Source of the DNA: Balanoglossus misakiensis | Taxonomy: Eukaryota > Hemichordata | Length of the DNA: 64,000 nucleotides | Direction of reading: 5' to 3' | Assembly (NCBI GenBank): GCA_040954595.2 | Contig: CM082577.2 | Coordinates: forward strand, 9,548,001-9,612,000 | In this document: positions 1 through 12,300 of the stretch, piece after piece | Numbering within the stretch: position 1 is the stretch's first letter | Layout: the number at the start of each line of letters is the position of its first letter | Position numbers and translations under genes: made by a program | The notes under the pieces: generated by a model | What the model saw: only the letters and a program-made list of their open reading frames with translations | Told to the model about the DNA's origin: nothing | Databases searched by the model: none

Positions 1-2167
1 TCAAGGGTGGCCACAAAAAGTTACACTTTTATACAAAGAACATCTGTGATGTCACGAGATATGAAAAAAACTCCAGACAGGCCATATGTATTCGTTTTCT
101 ACCAAGTACACGTTCGACTGCAAACCCCCATAGATCGACATCGTTCATGTATCAAGTGCATTTTCGCAATCTGATCGTGAATAATCAGATGTGCAGAATT
201 TTGATCAATCGCCTCCTTGCTTGTTGTGTGTTTTCGTCACGGCCTTGTCTTTATATACCTCGCTACTGGCTAAGCATGATAAGGGAAAAGACGTGAAATG
301 AAACAACGTAGAAAAAATGTAATCGCATGAAGACGAAAAGGACACTTTCAGAGGCAGATGGATGTGACAATTATCGGAACTCGACAGCATGATCGAGAAT
401 GGACACAATTAAAGCGTCAGAGGTCAAACGGCATTTATTAATATTTTTTAATAAATGATATTGGCATACCTAGCAATATTCCCGGTTGCTCCATTTCTAC
501 ATTTCATAGTATGAATTCTTTGAGCTCATACAATATGCAATGCTTGACTACAAATTGAATTACACCCCCGTTGAATTATATGAACGATTGCCCTTATAAT
601 TAAGATTGATTGACAAGACACCTGTGACAAACATATTTTGTTCTCCTAGAACGGAAAGTGTTCAACCGTGACGTCACAAGTCTGGGTTACTTCACAGTGC
701 ATACGACGCTTGACTCCCGTGTTAGTAAGTTACAGCCCCGCTCTTCTGCTAAAAAGATTACTTTGTGCGTTGGCTTTTTTCTCTTCGTTTTCATTTCAAG
801 AGCAAATTATGGTTTCCGTACGAGTTTCACTGGACGCCTTGTCTTCAAGTTCTGCTTCAAAGAATCGTGAATCTCAGAAAATATGTAGATGCGGGGGACA
901 ACATCCTTACAGTCCAGTAACTCCCAAATAGAATAAATTCATTTCTTCGCCCGTTAGTCAACGAAGTTCACGACACACATACGCCAATTTCACATGTAAC
1001 GTGTCAATGAATGTGTAATAAACGCCGCCTGATGTCATTGTGGTTTCGAGCGCGTGGTTTCCATAGAGACAGTGGACAACGTGTTGTTCGTGTCGAAACG
1101 ATCAATCAAGTGCGCTTTGGCAGCGCAGCTCAGCGCCCTTCCAATTATTCCCGAGGTTGTTTTCACAACTTTTTTACTCGAAAACAGGGAGGACGCTCCG
1201 CCTTGTAATAAACAACATCTTCCTTGCTTGCTTTCGAACAATAAACCGAACTGTATTGACAAAGGCATGGGGTAATTGGTCACCATGATTACTTGGCCGT
1301 TGCACTTTGCCCCTTTTCCAATTGGGGTCATCGGGTTCGAGATGTTCTAAATTTTCACCAGTAAAATGCAACAAACCACCGCACGGGAGTCCTGTAAGAA
1401 ACCTAGTTTCTTTCCATACAGTTGTTTGTGATGTTCGAAATATGTTCAAAAACCGGTAGTCACAACTCAACTCACGCTCTGTATATGCTTATAACTTAAC
1501 CCACGGTACAATTTTTAATTAACTAAAATTAAATTTAAATGTTGGAAATACTAGTATTCACACGTTGTGACTTGTGTCCACATATACGGGGCACGAGTTG
1601 GGCGTTACGACCGGCCATTTCGGAGTATTGCAATAACTTTGAAGCCGAGGACATGGAAAATCCCATAAAACAGAAAATGATCAGAATAGTGTCAGAAGCG
1701 AGCGATTTTTCGCCTTTAATCTGTGAAGCTTGAATTGACTCGAAGAACACTCTCTTTGATAAGTATGTCATTCGTTCAGAGATGGACGGGTAGAACTTGC
1801 GATAATCACCGCAGCGGGGACGCACCCACCTGTTGAGTTGGCATTCCAATGAACTTCAGGTCGTGACGTAAGACGGCTCTGGTGTAACACGGTAGCCGTC
1901 GCGCTGTCAGTACGCGGATGACGCGTGTTTATCGTGGGAAGTGAAAACAGTGGAGTGGCTAATAGCAGGGGCGCGCATAATCTCGCTGCCAGATCTAACT
2001 CCAGTGATCGTCCGAAGCGGGTCGGTATGGGGCGTGTGTCTTCTAAGGGCTGTTGAGTTCGACATATCACAAGAGGTTTGATGCTCTTCATCAGAGAGAC
2101 TTAGTCCAGTGAAGTACAACTTGTCGCGAACAACTTTGTGACCAGTGGTTCGGTGATCAACTTCAAG
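1..2167. other. Intergenic DNA and 5' flank of the ankyrin-repeat gene
   Basis: No exon or RNA gene is supported here. The open frames are short, overlap on both strands and resemble nothing I recognise. The last ~300 bases (about 1850-2167) become richer in G+C and CpG, which fits a promoter/5' UTR for the ankyrin gene that starts at 2168, but no TATA box is evident. Confidence 0.5.
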
Positions 2168-3704
2168 ATGTCGCAGTCGACAACGTGCGCCAGTCAGGTT
2201 CTACTGAAAGCCGTGTCGGCCGGCCGGCCGCGACAGGTGCGGCTGCTTCTGGAATCGGGCGTCTGCACCGAAGTTGCGGACGAGTGCGGACAGACGGCGC
2301 TGATACGCGCCTGCTTCATCGAGAACGTGAAGAACCAGTACAACATCACGAAGATGCTGCTGAAGGCCGGGGCGATCGTCAGCAAGAGCGACATAGTCGG
2401 TCGGAACGCCCTGCACTGGGCATGCCTCTACGGCCGCCAGAGGGTGGTCCAGCAGCTTCTGGAGTACAGCGACCTGGAACTGGACTTGAATAAAAGTGAC
2501 ATGAACGGTTGCACTGCCCTGTTCAACGCCGCGTCGTCTGGAAGCGCGGCCACGGTGAAGATGATGGTGGATTGCCTGGTAAGGTATTCCCTCAGCGTGG
2601 ACGTTCCCAACTTCGACGGACTGACGCCCCTCATGCAAGCTCTGAGACTCGGCCACGACGTCTGTGCCAGCATCCTATTGCATCAGGGGAAAGCGTCGAC
2701 GACGAGGCGCGACAAAGACTTTCTGAGCGCTCGGGACTGGGCGCAGAAAACGAACAACTCGGGGAGGAAGAAGAACGCGAACGCGGACGGGGAACGACCC
2801 AAGCCCACTTTCCCGCCAATCATGTCCCAGACGGTGGCGAATATCATCAGGTACCGGGAGAATCGCGCCCGACAGCGGATCAACTCAGACAGCGACGAGG
2901 AGCATTCGGACTCCGATAATCCGTTTGGACTGGCCGATGTGTCCGAGGCGGTCGACAGTCTGAGCAGCGGGGGATTGTCGTCCAGTCTATCAAGAAGTAC
3001 CCCGGACATCATCAGCAAGACCATCGAATCGGACCTTGACCAGACGGTCATATGTGATGACGGCGATGGCATTCTGTGGTCGAGCGATGAAGACGAGCAA
3101 ACGCAGTCGACCACCGTCAAAGCCAGACCGTGTCACGGTCAGCTGAGGCGACATCACGATCTTCCCAAAATCTATTCACTGTACGAGGAACAACTGGCGG
3201 GGTCGTTTCGACCGGGGTATCTGAAACGACACAGAAAGCGCGACCATGACTCGTCGAATTCGCAGCCTTCGCCCGACTGCAAACTGGAGTGCTGCAACGA
3301 CGTGGTCAGTCCGACAATCTTGGTGTCGGACGAAATGATCCAGAAAATCGTTACGGCGAACAGAAGAGCGAGGGAAAAGAAAACTGCCGGGGCGCCAAAG
3401 AAGGACGACTATGAAAGTAAGTTTGAATCGCAGTAGGTTTTTTGATAAATTAGACGTAGGCCAGAGGCTGATATGACACATATGCAGCAGCAGGGAAACC
3501 GATAAAGGCGTATGTCATGGTCACGTCCCCGGACTTATCTTCAGTAAACACCTGACTGTCGTTTGCCAAAACCCTTCCACTTATTTTTCACACGCACTCA
3601 CACATAAACGCTCTTCCCACTCTCTCTCTCTATCTCTTTGTCTTTCTCTGTTTCTCTGTCTTTTAATGTGTCACTGTGTGTCTCTCTCCGTGTCACTGTG
3701 TCTT

Positions 3705-3775
<71 letters not shown>

Positions 3776-4707
3776 CATTCATTCGTTCGCCCACTCTCGT
3801 ACTCGAGGAGTAGGTGATTATCATGCGGCTGATTGTAAAACGTTGACAGAAAGCGAATCAAAAGAACTCAAATAAGGTTGGGCGTTGTGTACGTGTGGCC
3901 TGCACTTGCCATCCCGACTTATACAGTATAACTTGCTGATGTCAAATATTTGCAGTACTTCCTTGAGTCGGCACTTTTTCACTTAGCACGTCTCCAGCAC
4001 AATGGTAATTTCGTTGGCTGTGTGTACATGCTCAATGGGCGTTAATGTAAATGTCGTCTTACAATTGATTATCCAGCGGTTGGCTTTGGCTGTGCTTTGG
4101 CGCTGTCGGAATGTGGTCGCTCTTGGCTCTTGATAATAGCCACTACTAGTGTGTCGGAGACATATTTCTGTTCTGCTGATGCAGAGCAGAGAATATATAA
4201 AAAAAAAAACATTTTATCTACACATATAACGCCTTGGCCATCAGGAAAATTTAATAAACAAAATATTTCTTGTATCGCCATTGCCTCGGATTAAATCGAA
4301 ATCTTTCATATTTTTTTCGTATTTACTACCCAAACAAATGCGTGTATACCTAACCCCCTTCTTCTGTTTGTCTCTATACAGCGGGACTGAGGCGCAGTCG
4401 CGAGCAGTGGATTGACCTGCGCAAGAGGATCGCCTTCCGAAACGCGAACACTCTCACCGCGGCCGGCCTCGGCCAGAAATGGCACTCCGACCCCCAGCTC
4501 CCGCAGAAGCCGGGGAGCGTGGTGGCCAACGGCAACGGTATCCAGGGCAACGACGTGAACGGAAACGCCCAGGAGAAGAACAAGAGAGAGGTCACAAAGA
4601 AACCGGCGACCACTCTGCCGTCGCTGGGAGACGGCAAGATCTCTCTGGTGTCCAGAAACAACGGGGTTACCAACGGCGAAGAGGACAACAAAACGTCTTC
4701 TCCCTAA
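2168..4707 (+). CDS. Ankyrin-repeat protein, two coding exons
   Basis: Coding exons are 2168-3416 and 4382-4707, giving about 524 residues. The donor is GTAAGT at 3417, the acceptor is CTATACAG at 4381, and the split codon reads through. The start is the ATG at 2168 (MSQSTTCASQ); the open frame extends upstream only from a GTG, so 2168 is preferred. Residues about 9-185 form five ankyrin-type repeats, with typical cores such as GQTALIRACF, GRNALHWACLYGR, GCTALFNAASSG and GLTPLMQALRLGH. The rest is low-complexity: acidic and serine-rich (runs of DSDEE and SSGGLSSSLS), then basic, and the second exon adds a KR-rich and N/G-rich tail ending KTSSP. Ankyrin repeats mediate protein binding; there is no signal peptide or membrane segment. 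An N-terminal ankyrin block with a long disordered tail recalls vertebrate ANKRD34 or ANKRD33-type proteins, but I cannot assign orthology. Confidence 0.85.
3707..3768. repeat. (TC)n microsatellite in the ankyrin-gene intron
   Basis: An uninterrupted TC dinucleotide run of about 62 bp lies in the single intron (3417-4381). A more degenerate TC-rich tract starts near 3610. It should be length-polymorphic and causes spurious RERE/SLSL open frames on both strands. Confidence 0.97.
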
Positions 4708-7700
4708 ACACCGCGTAATCTGACTACTTCATCGAGCACTTTCTCGGTGTCATGGCGTGCATTCCCCTCAAAGGGGTACGCGCTGTGAAAGTTCCCCATG
4801 CCGCTGCCTCTTCGATAGACTTAAAACACACCGATCACTTCATTAATCTCTTCTGGCGAAAAGTTTGAACTCCGTGTTGTGGACACGCGGCAAATATACT
4901 CATCTCGGGTCAACAGGTCATGTAATTGAGGACCAAGGTTTGTCTGTCAATATAGACTGTTGACCATCAAGTTGTAATCCGCGTGAACTCGGCTTGAGCC
5001 TGAACGTTAATTATCGTGGTGCTGCAGAGGTGCCTTACATGGTATTGATTCGAATTTCTGGACGCAAAAGTACGATCTCGTCTGTTCAGCCAAAGACCCC
5101 GGGATCTATGGTTCAACTTGATAGTGTAGAGTCGGGTTGTTATTTTACTGAGGTGTGAATTACAAAGAGAGTTTAAAATGGGATCTTTTCTGGACAACGG
5201 GGAACCGCCGAGTGGTATATCACACTTTTGCCATGATAACAAGCGGGTGGATGCCAAATGAGTGAATTGTTACCGCTATAAACATTCGCATCAATCAAAT
5301 CAAGCGATGACGCGCTGAACTATATACATTGTAATGTCGGATTAGGTTATTAATAATTTGTTTAAGTTTCGACTTTTGTCTCGAAAGTGTGACTTTCGTT
5401 TTAAACTACACACATTCGGCGGGTTCAAAGATTTCCTAAATTCGGATTGCGAAATAAAAATGACACTTCTTTCGGACTCGGAGCAGAATGAAGACAGTGG
5501 CGGTCCGTCTAATCTTGGGCATGTCCGTTCGGGGTTGCCGGACTCGATATAGCCCACTCAGTGCCTGGCAAGGTTGGCCTGCCAACCTGATGTAGTTCAC
5601 AGGAGGGTCGCGCGAGGGTGGATTACCGGGCGGACGTTGCCTGTAATACGAGTGGGGTTTATTTAGTGGAAGCGCTGTCGCGAAATGCAGGTGTAAAACA
5701 TACAGTCGGCAGCATTCGTTATATTTAGCATGACTATGCGTATCGACGCTTTTTGTTTGGAACTGAGTACTGAAAAGAAGTGTCGATAACCATTTTTGGT
5801 ATTTGAGTATAATGATCATTGATCGTTGCAAAATCCAGACGGATGAGCACAGTGCCGCTGGATATAGTTAGAACAAAGGTGTGACTCTAGCACGTCATCG
5901 AAAAAAAGTACATAAAGTTAATTTTAAATCCTCAGTACATTCGCCTAAGGCTACCCCCCAGTATAGACGCCAAGTATTTATACATTCCTCGTGTAAATAT
6001 ATGTTGGCCGTGTTCGGAAATAGCGACGTTTTTACGACCTATTTGTATATATTTAAGATAAGTTATACTGTAATATTACATTTTGTAAGTTGAGGAAACA
6101 AAGCTATAAAATGACAATTGAATTAATCGTAAAAAGGAGAATGGCGCTCAGGTATGTATATTGCGTGAGAGCAAATTTTGACAGAAATTTATTTGTTTGA
6201 TTTGCCGATTGGAATTTTCATATCAGTCGCAGTTGACACTAAACCGGATGTCGGGTCAAATGTATTTACGTCACACCTCATGTCAAGTCAAGTATAAGGT
6301 CACACTGAGCCATCGCAAATTGAATTTTCCATAAAAGATGGCGTCAATTTCTTTAATTTTAACTTTAACCATTTTATTGTTATTCAAAATTCAGTTTAAA
6401 TAAAGCAAAATGTCAAGACATTTGTTTCGGTTTTCTTATTTGAAGTAAAGTTCGCGGAAGGTTGGTCAAGGCAACGTCTGTTGGGAAACTTCGTAGTAAT
6501 GTCGAATATATAAATATCTAAAAAGGATGATACTGTGGGTTTGTTTATAATCACCGAATGTCGTACAATAAGAAGTTCATGAGAATTTACATGTGTGAAT
6601 GTATGTGTTCGACATGGCATATTTTGTCATGAAAACTTCCAAGCCTCTACCATCCAGTCTTAAAGTTGAAGTTAAATCAAATTAAACGTCGACTGTTTTG
6701 TTGTTATTTCTCTCACCTGTCCGACCTGTGAACATAGACCAACATGACACAGTAGTGTAAATGGCTTGGAGGTGGAGAGCAAGAAAAACACCTTTCACTT
6801 GTGATTGACCTCCGTTTTGTAGTTAACTTTCAAAATATTATTTTACAATACATTCTCGACAACAGAGCGATTATTTATGACTCGTTCTGTTCTCCCACTT
6901 TGTGACCCCTGACCTCCGGGCCTGCCATGCACCAAAATACTGCCGTCTCATCCCATTCTTGTCAGTGGTCGACAAACTTATATACAGGGGAACAAAGGGG
7001 GAAGTGCAAACACTGGACGTCGGGCAAATTCAAATATTTTATCGGCGTTGACTGTCTTCCTGTCGAAATGCATTGATCTTAGACCGTAGTGTTCTCCGCA
7101 CTGTCAAGACCACACATGTCTGATGATTTGAACTGCATATCATCACTTTCTGTTTGTCGTCGGCCGTACATGGTTGTTCAGAACGTAAGGGTGCTATACA
7201 AGAATCAGTTTGCCCCTGAAGTTCTTTTTGAGCGCACAGTGAAACAATTGGCTTCATAACAAGCTGGGTTCAAGAAAAGATGGGTCATGCATAGAGATAC
7301 TCCTCGACGCACTGAAGGGTTTGACATGCGCAGAGACTTGTCATGCGCATAGTCCATGGTTACTGGTAACCACCGCGACGGACGTTCCCTGGATACTAAT
7401 AGCAGTTCAGTAATAGTGCCAACCCGCGAAATACTTTGCGCGCGTTGTGTAACACACCTCAGCGTTGTTGGTATTGCACCATGTCGAGAAGAATGCCTGT
7501 CAATGATATCGGTTTTTATCCCTAACCATAAACAAATGTGTCACTCTAAACGGCGATTTTGGCCAAATTTCTCTCTTCTTCAGACATTTTCGTTCTCATC
7601 TCATACTTTTATTCTTGGTGAAAAAAACGTGACAGACCATGCAACTTTTTTGCAAAATACATATCCCCGTGATACTGTTGTTGTTTTTATACTACTTCTT

Positions 7701-9230
7701 GATCTGTATAATTTTTTTGTCAAATTTAGGCCTCAGCTAGCGCTTGAAAGGGATGAAGGAGCACATTTCACACGCGATTCGAAGCTTATACAAATTCGTT
7801 GGTCGATAAAGTACTTGCAGCGGTAATAAATGTTAATTGAATTCTGATTTCTTAATATTTTAAAAACATCGGGTTTTCAAGCACTGCAGATGGCGGTAGA
7901 TGGGATTAGTCAGGCTAATCACTTCCCACGGAAACTCCTGTTTTGAATGAGATATTGAGAATGCGACAGAATCCCTTTCAATGACTGCCAAATATGGCTG
8001 GAGATATTATTTTTTTCGCAAGTTATTGTAGTTCTGGTGATAGATTTGGTGAAACTAATGATTTCAATCGACTTTCCCATTCAGTTCGTTTCAAAAGCTA
8101 ATCGATCAATCTCACGAATGAGACCATGAACATGATTGTTTCAGGGTCTAGGGTTTGGCAATTTTGACTGAAATCGGGCGATTAAAGGTCGGGCAAGTCG
8201 CCTTCAAGTTGCAGCGATATTTACAGACCTCTTAACAGGTCACTGCTAGTGAAACGTCAAAGGTGAAATATTTGTCCCAAACATACTAGATGATTTCAAA
8301 GATTAACGAATGCGGGGGTGGACGGCGAGTGACAGACTCATAAAAAACATTTCACGGCGTCACATACAGAACAACGATGTAGATATGATAATTCTCAAGT
8401 CTTGTTCGGAAGTTTTCGTTTATCGATCCTATATTTTAACCATGTCCAGGGTATATTCTATTTGTTCTTACATACAGTTTTAAACTTGGTCAGATCATGT
8501 CGAAACCATCCGATGTAAAATGCCATCAATCTGATCGAGAAAATCTGATACAAATATCTTCATGAGTGAATCCTTTAACGTGTTTCGCGTGTGTTCTTTT
8601 TTGTCTTCTTCATTATATTTCTCGACATTACAGTCACGTAGCTCCAAGGGGACATGTAACCAGCCTGTCAAGTTCCTTTACGGTGCTGATAGACGTCGGT
8701 TAAATGCACGCTGCTTCATGCAATGCGTAATCATACATGTACACTTTGTACTGCCCCTTTTTATTTGCCTTTGAAACCGTCACGGTACATACATCACATC
8801 CACGGGCGACATTCTAATGACAAATTTATTGAAATGTCGCGATCTTGGAACATTTTCAATGGGAAAATATAATGCACAATAATATCGGTACGAGCTGTAC
8901 CTGGTACTGGGTGGAGTCACACTCGAACGTTGTCACTCTGGGGAAACTGTCAGGGCATGCCTTCTTTACAATTGGTCTGAACAAGCGTATGCTTTCGTGG
9001 TCAATTTTCTCAACGTGCCTGGAATCGTATGTTGTCACTCGGACTACAGAAACCGCACCATTAGTTGTGAGCTTATTTTCCTAAAACGTTACATTTCGTT
9101 GCATCCTATGGAAATCCGGTCACGACATGCGACCTGCGAGTTTGTCCATAGCATCCTGCACCATCGTCGGTTTTCTAGAAAATAACGCCCGCAGTCGATA
9201 GTCGAGGAGCTGAGTCACCGATACTGGTCG
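4708..9230. other. 3' flank of the ankyrin gene and intergenic DNA
   Basis: No coding exon is recognised in this 4.5-kb AT-rich stretch. AATAAA motifs occur near 5453 and 6396, but none can be assigned as the ankyrin poly(A) site. The longest open frames (for example near 5436-5831 minus and 7356-7826 plus) have no recognisable domain and are probably chance. Confidence 0.5.
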
Positions 9231-9312
9231 CTGATTGGTCCATTAGTTTAAAGATGGCGGCGCCCATGAAATTATACATCGCTGGACTCGAACATGTACA
9301 CCAGTAAAAGCC
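9230..9312 (+). promoter_or_regulatory. NPRL3 promoter/5' leader: inverted CCAAT, YY1/TISU-like site and 17-codon uORF
   Basis: An inverted CCAAT box (GATTGG) lies near 9233. It is followed by AAAGATGGCGGCGCC, which matches the YY1/TISU type of initiator except at its first base. The ATG inside it (9254) opens a 17-codon reading frame that stops with TAA at 9305-9307, five bases before the NPRL3 ATG at 9313, in a different frame. If transcription starts upstream of 9254, NPRL3 would need leaky scanning or reinitiation. If it starts inside the motif, the upstream frame is not present in the mRNA. Confidence 0.55.
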
Positions 9313-12300
9313 ATGTTTAAATGTAATCCCATAGCGGTTATTCTAGTGTCATCGGGGTCAAGAGGTGACCGACTACTATTCCGATACCCATATGAGTTCG
9401 ATGGCAGTAAACAAGTTACCCAACTCGGTAAGTCGCTAGGTGCGATCTGGTCTGCGTCCGTAGCCTTGCTCAGTTGCTGCAAACCACTATCACTCGAGGC
9501 TTCACCTGGTAATTGGGATGGGGTTGGACGACAAAACCAGTTTTGCCGTCCAACCTCAAATACCAGGCAAAACCTCGAGCTTCAGCAGTTTTCCATCCAA
9601 AGTAGCATCAACAGGGGATAATCCCCTTTGCCAAAAAATGGGGGTGGGCGTGGTGGTGGTGGGGGGGGGGGGGGGGGGAGAGATGGACATTGAAAAGGTA
9701 AACTTTGCAAGTTGTTTTTGTCAGCTATTACCTCTTGTCTACTACCCTGGGACACCCAATGTGGCAACAACGAAGTGTGTACCATAAATGTCACTAGTTC
9801 AACTAGCTCTTCATACAGGTCTCCGAGGTCTGTGTGTTCCTGGCGTTACCTGTACACAGGGCTATAATTCACCATAATTTCAATACCCATCACAGTTTCA
9901 ATTACACCTTTTACTTGCAAATTTCAGATAATTCAATGTCCATTTTTCCAACTGAAGAACATCATTTATTTAAAATGAAGGAAAAGTGATGTTACACCGA
10001 AAGATAAGAATAAAAATTACTGTCCAAATTCTCTCAAGTGTGCTGAGAAAGTTTCTTGATGTGGAAAATGATGTGATTGGTGTTGTGTTGTTGTAAAAAA
10101 GTTGAAAAAATCAAACTCTTGTTTAGAGATCGGATATTGTTATCTGCAAGTACTGTTTGGGGTTTGGCACTCCACTGTTGCACATTTATCAGCTATCAAG
10201 AGGCACAGATTTGTGATCCTGGCAACTTCGCAAACACTTGCATGTCTGTGTTGTCTGTCTGTAGATGTGCCGCACAATCCATACGCCTTGAGGGAGGACA
10301 AGGACGAATGCAACGGCAATGGGCCTGCTGGTGATAGTCTGAGTCAGCTGGCAGGGTAAGAAATTTTGAGTCACTGTCAGATTCAGTTCTGTTCTGTGCT
10401 GTTGGTCTGAGACTGAGGAAATACTTCTGTAGACTGTAGTGTTCTAGGCTGTGGGATAATGTCACGTGAATAAGATTTTCTCAATACAGTGTCAGTATTC
10501 CAGCCATGTATCTGTTACGATACACAAACATGACGTGAAACAGTCCTTGAAATCAGGCATGTTTTTTATAATTTCGAGGTTCTCTTAAGTCACGGTCGCT
10601 GCATAGAATAGTGGCCTTGCTTTTATAGTGAAGTGAGCGGGGAGTTTATCAGGTCAAAGAGGTGAACTTCAAATGATCATAGACTGGCAAAGGTTATCCC
10701 ACTCCTGTGAATCACACAGAGCATACATCCCAGAGGCTGTACTAACAAATCGCCACTAATGGACAATAGCAGTTTGTTTAAATGAAACAAGTCACAAAGG
10801 TGCGCTAGACGTGAACAAGTCCATTAAAATGAGAAGGGTCAGCTGCCATCAACCGGTGTTTGATCTTTGTCTGGAGTTGTTGCGCATAAAATTAGGGGCT
10901 GTCTCCAAAATGGTCTCGTACCAGGATTAGGTGATGTCTCTTCCAAATTTGATTTAATCAGCTCCCTTTTTTGGAAACCTTTAGTTTGTAAGGAAAACTA
11001 CTTCATGGGAAGGTCGATAGAAGTGATAGAATTAAAATTCAGGATAAATACATTAAATTGGGCATTCTATTTTAAATGGCATGTGAGATTGTAGAATGAC
11101 AATGGACCCTTGCCTTGCAACTTACTGGGAGAACAGCAAGTATTCCTTTGTAAACATTTTAACTTTTTTTTTCAACCGACAGATATTCCGATGAGATTCT
11201 GACGACAGTGCTGGCCACCAAGAGCGAGCTTTGTGGCCACAAATTTGAACTGAAAGTGGACAATATCAGGTTTGTCGGCCACCCGACCCTGGTACAAGAT
11301 GTCAATGCCAAGTTTGTAAGTAGATAACATGCAGAATAGGCCGCTTTCATGACCACTGTGTGACCCCATTTTGTTGGTCTGAGTATACCATTTTGAATTT
11401 ACTCTCTGTCTGTTGAAGGAATGGAGGTACCTTTACAGTTTGTGGTGTTATTTCTCTTTACAGAGTACAAGAGGAAATGAGGCTGCTACGATGATACTGT
11501 TCAATGTTGTGTTTGTACTACAGGTAGGACACCATCCATGATAACATAGCGGTAATATCAATAAACTTTTTGAGTGTCAGAATAGTGAACTTAAGATTAA
11601 CCTTCAGTTATTTGAGTAGATGGTAGCAGAACTTTCAGTAAAAAGGTACAGTCTTTCGAGGAATCAGCAGTATGTTCCCTAACTAAAACAGCGCCACCAG
11701 TGTTCAAATATTGTGATCCGTTTGTTTTGATCGAAACAAAGCTCCTCTGACATTTGGCAATTACAGCTCACAGTCCTGGTGTTCTGAGAAAACTATCTTT
11801 CTGCATCAAAATCCACAGGGCGATGTATTCCCATCGGTGGTCCACTGCTACCACGACCTGTCCAAACGTCTGGCCCTGGCTCTGAGGCACGAAGAGAGGC
11901 GGTGCTGTTACCTTAGCAACCAGGCCAAAATCATGCTCTCGGTGCATGACGAGGCGGCCGCGTTGCCCGAGGACATGGCAGAATCTCCGTACAGGATGAT
12001 GATGTCGAAGAGCAAACTCTGTCGAGATCTGAAGGACATTTATGAAAAGTAAGTGGTGTTAAAGGGACAATAACTGCAACTTTCAATATTTACCGTAGTA
12101 CCGGAATATTACCTGTGCATTAAAGCTCCATTAGCTGTAACTTTTCGCTTTGTTTTCAGTATTTTTGTTTTTGTGTAACTTCTGCAGTTTCTTGTTTAAA
12201 TCCCTGATGCACGACGAAATGCCCAGCATTTAGCTTACCAACACAGCAGATATGTGTATAGTCAACATTGATTACTATTGTGCAAAATTTGAATTCAAGT

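Noticed and set aside
2138-2167. Ten-residue N-terminal extension of the ankyrin ORF
   Set aside because: The extension starts at GTG; the first ATG in frame is 2168, which is the expected start in an animal gene.
3598-3875. RERERE / SLSLSL open frames on both strands
   Set aside because: They are translations of the TC microsatellite.
7356-7826. 156-codon open frame on the plus strand
   Set aside because: Composition is typical of AT-rich non-coding DNA, no domain or plausible splice signals, and no resemblance to a known family.
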